From Proales similis (lineage: Eukaryota; Rotifera; Eurotatoria; Ploima; Proalidae), in assembly GCA_019059635.1 (NCBI GenBank), contig JAGVRJ010000003.1, forward strand, positions 2,852,001 through 2,916,000: a stretch of 64,000 bases of DNA. The letters are read 5' to 3'. Numbering within the stretch: position 1 is the first letter of the stretch; each line of letters starts with the position of its first letter. Below, piece by piece: positions 40,128-51,100 of this stretch. The position numbers were made by a program, and so were the translations under genes. A model generated the notes under the pieces. That model ran no database searches. It was not told where the DNA came from and saw only the letters and a list, made by a program, of their open reading frames with translations.

Positions 40128-41359
40128 ATGGACGGCAAGAAACTGACCGGCAAAGTGGTTATAGTCACCGGTGCCAACACAGGCATTGGCTTCGAGACTG
40201 CAATGGACTTGGCTGCCAGAGGTAGGGCTCTCTAGTCACGGCTCTCTTTGGATCGTTGCTCGGTCTGACTCATTCCTGGCAAAGATGCACGTGTCATACT
40301 CGCGTGCAGGGGCTTGGAAAAGGGAAACGAGGCGGTCGAGAAGATTAAAGCGCAAACGAAGAATGAAAACGTCGAGGCCGAAGAGCTCAATCTGGGCAGT
40401 CTGGCCAACATAAAGCAGTTCACCGAGCGCATAAGAGCCAAGCTGGACAAGATCGACATTCTGATCAACAACGCTGGTCTCTTTGCTTATCGCTGATGGC
40501 TGTTGACCTTTCGTCTGACCGCAAATTCAAGGCCTGAGCGGAGTTCCTTACAGCAAAACCGAGGACGGATTTGAGACTCATTTCGGCGTCATGCATCTGG
40601 GTACCTCGATTCGACTCAGTTCTACCAATTCAATGCGTCTGAGCGTGGTTTTCATAAAACAGGTCACTTCTACTTGACAAACCTACTCTTGGATTTGATC
40701 AAGAAGGCAGCGCCCTCAAGGATAATAAACGTCTCATCTCTTGGTCACAAAGGTAACATTCGCATCCGATTAAGTGAAGTTTCAATGAAATCAGTGTAGA
40801 CCAGGAATCGACATGAACTGGGACGATCTACAGTCAGAAAAGTCATACGGCGCGTTATTTTGCTATCGGCAAGCTAAGCTGGCCAACATCCTGTTCACAG
40901 TCGAACTGGCCAAACGTTTGAAAGGTTCGAATTCAACTCAACGCACAACAACTGGCCAATATCGATATAATCTGCCGTTTAGACGACGGAGTGGCAGTGG
41001 TCAGTTTGCATCCTGGCGCCGTTCGCACGGACATTTTAAGAGTTCATGAGAACCAGCCATTGATCAATCGACTGCTGCACATCGCATTCGTTCCCTTGTT
41101 CTATTTGTTGGGAAAGAATTCAAAAGACGGAGCGGCCACGACCATCCACTGTGCAGTCGCGGATGAAATTCCCTCTTTGACAGGCAAATATTTCGAGTGA
41201 GCGGACTTTCTTCTTTTTTCGGCTTCAATTTTGTATAAAACAAACGCTTATTTAAGTAATTGCCGGGTAGCAAACGCATCGCCCCAAGCAATGAACGAAG
41301 AGTCGGCCAAGAGACTCTGGGACATATCAGTCAAACTAGTGGGACTCGAAAACAATTAG
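40128..41359 (+). CDS. Short-chain dehydrogenase/reductase, retinol dehydrogenase (RDH11-14) type
   Basis: A multi-exon gene starting [20 protein letters not shown]. The cofactor motif TGANTGIG is at residues 14-21, followed by [20 protein letters not shown], in which the Arg after the second strand indicates NADP(H). NNAG stabilises the sheet (ILINNAGL). The catalytic Ser is in [11 protein letters not shown] and the YxxxK pair in YRQAKLAN. Then come [11 protein letters not shown] and the C-terminal [17 protein letters not shown], both typical of the RDH11/12/13/14 group. These enzymes interconvert retinol and retinal or reduce lipid aldehydes. No N-terminal membrane anchor is seen before TGK, unlike vertebrate RDH11, so the form may be soluble. 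Introns are 40-80 nt. Confidence 0.88.
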
Positions 41360-41742
41360 AAATAATGAACAGCTAAGCCAAGAAACTAGAAGCAGTTGAA
41401 TGACCGCTCTCAGATCGCATTTCCTAGCTGAATTAGTCGCTTCAATAAACTCTAGTAGACTGTTTTTGTGCTTTTGTTCTAATCGGTTGCCAGAGCATTT
41501 GGATTCAATAGGGCTCTACATAAAGGGAGAGAGAGAGAGAGAACTGTAAAGGGCGTTGAAATGTTCGCATTTATATGAAACGGTCGAAGCAGACAGCCTG
41601 TGGCGGCTGTAGCCACTAACGATGATGATGTATTGAGCTCTCGCATAATTATGTCAAGAAATCCACCATTTTTGGCCTACGACGGCTAAACTCGACTCGC
41701 AGCTATTTATGCGCGCTGGCTAACAACTTGTTCGCAAGTCGG
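41360..41742. other. Spacer between the SDR and Polycomb genes
   Basis: It has AATAAA near 41444 and a short (GA)n tract at 41527-41541. No ORF or promoter motif is evident. Confidence 0.35.
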
Positions 41743-42665
41743 ATGGACATTTTCCAGAGCGACGACGTCTACCAGGCCGAGCGTATCCTCGGCCACAAGA
41801 AAATCCGCGGCAAGCCGCACTACCTGATCAAGTGGCAAGGATGGGACAAGAGCCACAACACATGGGAGCCGGAAAAGAACATTCTGGACAAATTGTTGAT
41901 AAAAAACTATTTCAAATCGTAAGTGAATGTTGTGCACCTTGCCACATGGCCTCGAGTCTAATTCTAACGCTTTGATTTCAAAGTCTCAAAAAAGATTCGC
42001 CGAATCGTAAATCGAACGAGCGACGGGTGCTAAAGAGTTCGAGCGACGAAGAAGAGTCAGAGCCGCCAGTAAAAGCAGGTCGTCAGTCCGACGATGCCGA
42101 CGATCTGCGCAGCGTTAAAAGAGCGGCGGAGGGTCTCAGGCCGATCAAGAATTCAGAAGCGAAGAACGTTCGAGAGGAGATCAAACTTACAAAGACAGGC
42201 GTGCGTCGAACGACCCGGCAGATATCGACCTCGTCGTCGGCGTCCTCGTCTCTGTCCCAATCAACCTCGTCCGCGTCTCGCTCGTTTCGAAACAGACAGA
42301 ACAAAAGTAGAAAATGCAAGAACGCTTCTCTCAATCGTCAGGAGTTCGACAGTCAAAGTGAAGAAGATATGACCACGGCCGAGGAGAAGAGCGGCGCCGA
42401 GTCAAGTGTCAATTCGCCCGACGAAGATAAAAACGAACACAGCATGAAAAGAAGCAAACGATCCAACAACCAAGTGGTCCTTAGAGAGAACATCGGCCAA
42501 GCCGAGCTGGACAACGAAGACACCGTGTCGGAGCCAGCCACGTGCACTACATTTCTTACGGCCGGCGATGACGTGCTCATCACCAACGTGACCAGTGGCC
42601 TCGTCACCGTCACCATTCAAGAGTCGGCCACGCCCGAAGGCTTTTTCAAGCAGCGAGTCTGCTAG
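41743..42665 (+). CDS. Pc: Polycomb/CBX chromodomain protein
   Basis: Two exons, 41743-41918 and 41984-42665, give 285 aa. The chromodomain occupies residues 8-58: [40 protein letters not shown]. The three aromatic-cage residues that bind H3K27me3 are in place (Tyr of VYQAE, Trp of KWQGW, Trp of NTWEP). A long Ser/Lys/Glu-rich linker follows. The C-terminal Pc box, which binds RING1 in PRC1, is at about residues 255-285: [26 protein letters not shown]. The combination separates it from HP1 proteins, which carry a chromoshadow domain instead. It is thus a core subunit of canonical PRC1. The intron is 65 nt with a GTAAGT donor. Confidence 0.93.
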
Positions 42666-43658
42666 CCTCCGCCTCCTGCGCATTGAAATGTGTTGCACGC
42701 CGATCGGCAGCGCTCTATTTGATCGACTCCGGCTTCTGTTTTTAAATTATTTCTCTCATTGTAAATTTGTTTACTGATTTTGTCAACCTCTTATTCAACT
42801 CCGAGTTGAGTTTCTTCGCCTGAGCGATATGAGCCAATAGCACATGTGCAACATGAACCCGACCATTTTTTTTCTCCGTTTGTGCGCTTGCGCACCATTC
42901 GTGGCGTGCGGCGGGATAGGGCTTATTTTGAGGGCATCTAAAGAAGTAGAGTTCTCGGGCGTAAAAAGCTCAGCCAAGCAGCGATATTGAAAAACTCGGC
43001 CAAACTTGATGGATTTGATGCGTTGCAAGGACATGAGCACATGAGAAGAGAGAGCTTCCTGGTTTAGGGTTGGTTCATAACAAGATAATGAGATTGCAGT
43101 CGCCATTCACAAGATTGGCTGAGTTCCGTCTGAATGGTGATGGTCATGGTGGATGATGATGATGATGATGATTACCCTACGGATGCCTCTGACTAGTCCA
43201 TATTTGAAATTACTCTGAGACCAAGTGAATTGTAACTCGATCCATTTGGGCCGAACGAAGTTGTGTAGATTGTTCGACTTTTCAAGTTGACTGCAAGAGG
43301 CTGCAAAATACTGCGAGGGAGCTGGAAAAGCGACAAGCAGACGACTTGTAGGTTCGCTCGTGCTAATCGGATCGATCCCGCGGCGTATTAATTGCGCTAA
43401 TCGCCAATTAAATGGATTAGCCGCTCGTACAGAATTCTTTCTGTTCATTTGCTCAATTGAATCATTAGAAGCGAACAGAATTATCGGTGGCGGGCCATGC
43501 TGAACTTGTTTAAAGATTCGTGATAGTGTGCGTCAACGCCAACTTGTACGCCAACTAACGTGTAATCAGCTTGAGCTCAGGTTCAGTTCCTGGACAAACG
43601 ACACCCGCACGTGCTCGTCCTGGAAACCAAGCAGCGTCGATTCGTCATCTTTAATCAA

Positions 43659-43892
43659 CTAAATGCCTGAGCTCTCCCTTGTAGACGACACGTCCCCATC
43701 GAATTGGCTTCTGGTCTTGACTTGGCCGTATTCGATCGTCATTGTTCGTCGTCGACCGGTATTCAACACTACGCGGCACGATTTTGTCACCAGCGCTGAC
43801 ACGGCCAAAACAGATTGTCGATTCGAATGAGAGCAAACGACCACCGATACAAGCGTGAGCCATCGAAAACCGAATGTTCGGGCAACTTTCAT
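43659..43892 (-). CDS. Possible small secreted peptide precursor
   Basis: 77 aa from an ATG at 43892. The N-terminus is signal-peptide-like (MKVARTFGFRWLTLVSVVVC), followed by a short polar stretch with a Gly-Arg-Arg-Arg site (NTGRRR) that could serve as an amidation/processing site. No homologue is recognised, composition is the only support, and another frame overlaps it. Treat it as a weak candidate. Confidence 0.2.
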   Translation of the reverse strand: MKVARTFGFRWLTLVSVVVCSHSNRQSVLAVSALVTKSCRVVLNTGRRRTMTIEYGQVKTRSQFDGDVSSTRESSGI

Positions 43893-44158
43893 CAATTTAT
43901 TTTGAAATTTTTATTTCGAGCGCAATAATCATAATTGAGCCATAAAACAACCGTCGCTCGTCTGATAATCAAATATCAAATAACACTTGAGCTGACAATG
44001 ATCTCAAGCTAAATTGCCATCGAGCCACAGCGCCCGTCCCATTTGATACGCGCATAACCAAATTCTCTCTTTACGATCAACAGCTTAATTGCAGTTCTGT
44101 GAATAAATATGAGCCCAGCATCTAAATAGCTCTCACGTAGAAAGGCATCCTCGTTCAA

Positions 44159-44181
44159 GAGAGAGAGAGAGAGAGAGAGAG
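44159..44181. repeat. (GA)n microsatellite
   Basis: An uninterrupted GA tract upstream of unc-13; a (CA)n tract follows at 44305-44323. Confidence 0.9.
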
Positions 44182-45151
44182 GACAATTGGTGCGGGAGAG
44201 TCTGAGAAGGCGAGTGATCACCCCGAAGGCAGCTAGGAGGAGAAAAGTAATTGGTAAACAAATCAGACGAGTACAGAAATTCAGAGAGGATGCATCACAG
44301 ACAGCACACACACACACACACACAGTGTTGACATTATCTTCATTGTCGTCATCCTGTGGCTTGTGTCATCGATCGCTCAATTGATTGATTGACTGCCTGA
44401 TTAAAATAATTATTTTCAAGTCTACCTTAGGCGGCTCTGTGATCACGCATGCATGTGTGCATGCTCCTGTCGAAATCGATGACGACTGCAGTCATTCATA
44501 GATCAGTAGTAATCGCGCTAAAGCCACGAGCCGCCGCAGTTTATTAGGCGAAAAGCCGTAAAAAAGCGCGCCAAGCGAAATCCGCCTGCAAAGGCCAGTT
44601 GGTTTCTTTTCTGGATTTTCTCTCTTTCACTCTTTGCTTCTGCTTTCTATTTGGCACGCCTGCCGGCCTGTTGTTGACGCGCATCACTCGCCACAGTGAA
44701 TATATGAATGAATGATCACACAGACTCTTACTGATTGATGCCATCAGCTAGTAGTCGTGCATTGTCGTTTCGAGCCGGAAAATTGTAAGCGAGCATAATA
44801 GCGGCACATAATCAGTATTTTATAGATTTTCTCTTTCCCCTTTTTTCATATTCTGCGCCACCCCACTCGCGCGCATCTGGTCCTGAATCGACTAATTAAA
44901 GTGTATGTGTGTGAGTGTGACTCTCTCTCTCTCAGCCTGCCTGCCTGCCTCCGTGTATGTTTGTGTTTTTGTATTAGTCGGATTGCGACTTTGTTTAGGC
45001 AAAGTCTTAGATGGAGCCAGCTGCTAGACCAGATCAGGCTGCGATTTTAATCGGCTATAAACTTTGTTCTTTATAGATGTGTCCCGGCTCGTTTACGATA
45101 CTATAGCGGATGCCTATTTTCCAGGGATCAGCACGAATGTGAGCGACCAGC

Positions 45152-48100
45152 ATGTCGCTGCTGTGCGTGATAGGTAAGGAAATCCTCAGCCAATAAATTA
45201 AATAACAGAAGGCCCAAAAAAATAAAACGCATTTGTTATAGTCAAGGAGGCGTCTATTGGCGGTCCTGAGTGCGATCACAGCACCTACATCGTGCTGAAG
45301 GTGGGCTCGGTCAAATCGACCACCAGTGTTGCGCAAGGACTCCATCCTCGATGGCTCGAAGAATTCTATTTGTAAGTCTTGGCTTCCTTATTCGAACGTG
45401 CTTGTACTCATCTCCACTCTGCAACCAATGGTTAAATAATTCGCTTTTGCAGTGAGCTTGACAACGAAGTGACCGGCGTGAGCATCGAACTTTGGGACCG
45501 CGGCAATCTATGGGACAATCTAATCGGTCTTCATTGGCTTCCAATAGAGAAAATCGACTCAGACGAGCTTTCAAATGTGATTTACAGCGTTTATTTATTT
45601 TTACAATCAGACGCAATATTTAATCGAGTTTTGTAGGGCCAACTAAACGATCTGCATTTGTCATTAGACTCCGAAATTTGCCTAAAAGACGATCAAATTA
45701 TCGGAACCAAGAGCCCGACTGGCCACAGTTTAGTAATAAACGCCCGAATCGACACCTCCGGCGGCGGTAAACATCGCTTTATATGAATTCGCTCTTTGCT
45801 GGAGATGATACTAGACTATCTCATTTCAGAGACAGACGACATGGACTCGGTGGAACTGGAAAGCAAGCTTGAAATATTGAACGAGCTGATGCAGAACGAG
45901 GTGAGTGTTGAGTTGATTATTGTTGTTAGCTAATAGCCACTCTAATCTCTTGATCCGCTTGGTGAAGAGTCTTGAGAGCGGCTCAGAGCCAACCGACAGC
46001 CGTCTGCATCCTCAGGTAACAAACACAGGCGCAATCACATGCTGATTTGGGGCTAGATTTGCACGCGAGCCGAACGTGAGAGCAAACGGAAAAAGAGCAT
46101 TTTATCAAATGCAAATCGATTGGCCCAGAGCTTTGCCAAGCGATGGTCTCACAATTAGATAATAGGTTAGAGAAAGAGACAGAGAGGATGTAGCGATCAC
46201 GTTCGGCAATCGAGCAAGTCAGCCAGCGAGAAATATTTTGAGCCATTTTAAACTGTTTACTGCGGAAAGGAGTCAGAAGAGAACGAGCGGATGAGCAACG
46301 CGTCTATGCTAAGCGGTGATGACGACGACGCCCAAGAGGAGCCGGGTATAGGGGGCGTCAAGCAGACAAGATCGGACACCGTCTCCCAGAGTAAGTACGG
46401 AAGCAAGCGTATTGCTCAATCGACAAAACGACCGGATATGAGTCCAATTGGCTTCAACAAAACGAAGAGCATAATGATTCGGCTGGGTTTATCACTTAAT
46501 TGCGTGCTCAACTTCATTGTGTTCGTGTGTGTGCGTTTATTAGTTGGCACACAGAGTTCAATTGATTTTTGACACAGCACGATTTGAGCGCTGTTTACGC
46601 TTCAGTCCACATTTAGGATGACTGCACGCTAGTTGGTCTCGCTGAAACGTGAGTCGGACAAAGAGAGTCCGGGGAGCAGAACACCCGGGCGGCTCTCTCT
46701 TTCTGGCAGGCAAAAGATTTATTGTTCGCTAGAATTGCTCGTAAAAAAAAAGCGACAAGTTCATGCAAGTTCCTCTCGTTGCTCATTAAGACAAGCTCAT
46801 ATTTCAGACGAAAGCATCGCATTCGCCAATGAGTCATTCATTCAGCCAGTCCCTCAACCAACTTTGCAGCAACGTCGCCGACAACGACGACGGCAACGTT
46901 GGCGGCGCAACGGCCCTCCTGCCGTCATTTGTTGTCGCCGAGTTTTCTTTTCATTTTAATAATCGTCCGCTGCCGCCTATAATTTATTAGTAAGACGACC
47001 AAATAACAAGCTAATGGTGACTGATACGCCAAATCGATATATGCAAATCATCGCCTCTTTCTGCCCTCTTTGTGTGTCCATTGCAGCAAAACGCGGCAGC
47101 TGCCAGTCTAGCTGACCGAATGCAAGTCAATTAATTGCTTGATCTAGTTACGGCTCTCTGCCTACTAAGCAAACAAGACAGAGCGCCTTCTCATTTAGTC
47201 AATTGTCTTTTATAAATTATTTATTCCAGGCCGCTTAAATTATCAGAGTCTGCTTGACTGCCGTCGGTCTGCTTTTTCTAACCTGCCTTCCATTGCTCTT
47301 CCCCTTCTTCATAGCTCATTCACTCTAGAGCTGTTTCTCCTCTCCCTCCAGATCGCTTGTTATTGTTGTCGTTTTGCTCGCAGTCATTCGAGCGTTCATG
47401 CTCGTGTTTTGACAAATTAGAAATTAAGTTAACTACGACAAGTGATTGTAGTCAATCACACGAGGAAAAAATGCCGTGTAGGACCAGAACCATTGAGAAT
47501 GTAAGAAAATCGATACTTGACACTGAGCTGCTGAATAATGCGTTCGAGCTCGATCACTTAATAGTCTATTTGAGCTAGCGCGCGCGCGTTGACACCGAGC
47601 CTATTTGGCGAGCGAGCTTTCACAAACTTGAGAGACATTTGAACTGAAATTACGTCATATTATAAGAGCGGTCGGCCAAAGCCTGCCTTCTGAACTATCA
47701 GCTTGCAGACGTGTGTGAGTGTGAGCGAGTGAGAGGGCGTTCTCAAATGCGGATGACATATTCTATTTATATTGGGTCTAGAGAGTTCTAGTGAGGCCTG
47801 CCCACATTCGGTTATGCAGGCATCATTCCAGCCGACTTAGCGTCTTCAAATTGTCGCTAATCTCGATCGCACTAATCATACACTGTGCCTCAGCCGATCG
47901 GCATGCTTCGTTTTATTGGATTCGATAAATTCAACGCCGACGGAATAGTCAATAATCTACAAGAATTTATCACAAAAGGCTTCACTGACGACTCGGATCA
48001 AGCGAGCGGCCGAGGTCGAGCGACCAGCCCGAGCAGTAGTGGCGCCGAAACGCAGACCGCTCGAGCGCAACGCCCGAATCCGATCAGTGCCGTCAATAGG

Positions 48101-51100
48101 CGTCAACTTCCAGCTCAACCTAAGCGACCGACGCTTCCACTTACAAACTTGAACAAATATCCCAACCAGGGGGGAACAGTACCAGTGCCTCCGGCTCGCT
48201 TCCAGCCGCCGGTTCGCCCAGCAAATCGAACTCGTCAGGCGAGCGAGGACACATTTGAAGAAGACTCGCTTTACGAAACCAGAAAACAGCTTCCCAGAGC
48301 GCCCGTTCGAAAAAATCGATCGGCAAATGCCTACCGCAACGTTTCGCCTACCTCCCCCACATTCGACGCGCCGCCCTACGCGGTCAATTCAACACTCGAC
48401 TCGAACGCATCTCCAATCGAGTCTTTGCCTGGGCACGATAGCCCAGAGCATAAATCAATAAACTCCGAGGCAGCGGTCGACGAGCAAGAGTTTGTGACAT
48501 CTAAGCCTAAGGGCAACGAATTGCAAGTCGACAGCCGCAAGCTCGCCCGCCAGCGATGGCTCGACGCCTATCATGCAATCAGGAATCAAATTGCGCCGGT
48601 AAGTAAAAATTTCGAAATTTCCTCCTCTCTATTCGTGACCCGACTCGAGCATGACGATCAAGCCACCAATGTGTCTAATCAAATGGAGAGTGAAAGTAAA
48701 TAGGGGCGTCATCATGCAGTAAAGCATCAGATGACGATTATGTAAATTCTAAGCTCAATCGTCAGAGAGATTGAATGTGCGAGCAATGTCTGTGTGAGCG
48801 TCTGTGGAGTTGTCAGTTGAATGTTCGACTTAGTCAGGGTAGTCAGCACTGCCATACCGACAGATCGAACATGCAAAGCAGACAAGCGAGTTTTTTTTCC
48901 AAAAAGTTGCCAAACGACCGGACCACTGACGTTGCGGCGCGTTCGTTCGATCTGGAATGGGATAGATACCGTGACTTTGAGCAGCGCTCAGAGTGCGATC
49001 TGCTGTCTAACTACGACCTCAACGAATACATGAGCGAGTTGACGCGGCTAAAATTTCTGGAATTCGACTTGTCGCCCGAGCTCGATGCATCCACACTTGC
49101 CATGTTCGAGCGTCGCCTCAGCCTCTATCCGTCGGCGGCATCAGCAAACAGTCGAAATCTATCAGATAAGAACAATGACTCAGACGGAGTTTATCACTCG
49201 ATGCCTGACCTGCGTTTGTTCTCTGGCGCTTGTTTCAAACTAGAGCCGATCTCAAACGAAAAGAGCAGCAGATCGCTTGAGCTTGCTTGTATTCATGGCT
49301 CTTTGAACCAGTTTGGCAACTATCAGATAAGCTATGTGAGACGACGAGCGCTTCAAAGTGCCTTCGAGCCCGGGCCCGTTCAAAAGCTGCGGCGTTTTAT
49401 CATTCAATTCGGACTGCGACTTAAGCAGTTTTTAGAGTCATTAAAAATTGGAAGCGATTAACTCTCTGCTCTTTCCCTGATAAATTTGCTTTTAAATAGT
49501 GTCTAAATCCAGCACTCTGATTCAATTGTAGAGCCATCAGACTGACAAATGGGTGAGCGGGCCGGGGTTGTTCTTTATCACGAGTCTGCTATCCGAATGC
49601 CATCATCCATTTGCAATAAGCAATTTCCGCGTTTAATTAGCGCCGCGCTTTCTGAAGATTGCGAATGCGTGCCGCATTGTCTCATACTAGTGGTGAAAAT
49701 CGGCGCACGGAAATAGCATTCATGCTCAAAGACACATTCGATTTCTAGCGACAATCCGCTTTCTCATAATTATTATTCAAACGCGCTTGCTGAGAGAGAC
49801 CGTTTGCAATCGAGCCTAAAGCATTCAAAAGTAGGCAAACATCGACCAAGTCTACTAATCGGTGTCTGTGTGTGGTGCGTACGCGCGTGTATAAGCGCAA
49901 ATTCGACACACAGCGAGCAAGATAATATATCGAACAAGCTGCTTATCGGGGCCCAAATTGGAAAATTGGTTTCAATGTTTGTGTTTGCGCTCAAGTTAAA
50001 CGATTCATGAAGATGCTGGTCTAGCCCTTCTGAGCCTCTCAGATGTGAGGCTGAGCGCTTGTGCGTTTTGCATTCACTTAGGGCGCTTTTATTTGCGCTT
50101 TTCTGTAAATTAACGCTTATTACCGCCCTAATCGATCGCCAAATGTGCTCTCCATCTATCTGGCTTAGCTCGTCATGCTCAGCTTCTTCTTATCGCTTAC
50201 CAGATTCTTAATTGCTAATCGTGATTTCTTCATTCTTAGGCCGAACCGGAGCCTATGCTCAAACAAGTCACCGACAAGAGCATGCAACTGATCAAGTCGG
50301 GACAACTCAGGTAAACCATCGAGTTTTCTTAAACAGCCATCAGTCCCGGTTGTGGTTCATTCATTTCTGATTGAGTGCTTGTGTGTGTGTATGAGTGTGC
50401 TCCATACCGAGCAAAAACTTCACTCGTCTGCTGCGATCCGAAATATGCACATGTTTTGGGCATCAAATGGTGCGGCGTCAGGTGGAAGCGCGACCAACGT
50501 TTGGAGTTGGTTGTTCAACCGATTTGCGCTCTTTTGCCCCAAGAGCCAAGCGAATTATAAAAAAGAGGCATCAGATAGAGAAATGGGTGAAAACCAAGAC
50601 GAATGGTCATTGAGCAGCGACTCGGAGTTGGGCGAGCCAGTCGTCTATCATGGCGAAGAACGGCTCGGGCTTGGGCAAATTCAGCTCTCTTTGTCTCAAC
50701 CCGCTCACACCCAAGCGAATCCACCAACACCGCTTATGGTCGTGGCCAACTGTCAGCCGCCTCCGGCCCCTGCTCGCAAGGGAAAAAGGAAGCGGCTGCG
50801 ACAGAAAATCGCCATGAACATTGACAGGCTCACTCGAGTAAAATCAGAGACTAAACTAGCGCCTGAAAGTTGGTCAATATCCAGCGTTCAAGCCAGTAGG
50901 TGAGCAAGGTTCACTTGTTTCGGCTTTTGCCTCTTTCTCGCTCGGTTTTCAGTTGGCATGAACATAACAGCAGCAACCAGCAAAACACTAAGAATGTAAT
51001 TTGAACTCGTTAAGCGATGACCCACTTCAAGTCGAATGGCTCCTTTACTTGGCGCGAAATGCCAAGCCAAGACGAAATGCGCTTAGGTTTGCGGCTAAAA

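Larger units (their letters stand above)
42666..45151. other. Long spacer upstream of unc-13
   Basis: About 2.5 kb, the largest gene-poor stretch here. It contains microsatellites (GAT at 43153-43170, GA at 44159-44181, CA at 44305-44323) and several weak open frames. One minus-strand frame at 43659-43892 is listed separately. The length suggests regulatory sequence for unc-13, but I see no defined element. Confidence 0.4.

Noticed and set aside
42795-43448. Two minus-strand open frames (103 and 113 codons) after the Polycomb gene
   Set aside because: No conserved features; one runs into a GAT microsatellite coding Ile/His runs, and no splice logic joins them.
50352-50582. Upstream extension of the unc-13 alternative exon to an earlier ATG
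   Set aside because: The residues before MGENQDEW have intron-like composition ([11 protein letters not shown]) and the ATG at 50583 begins the protein-like part.
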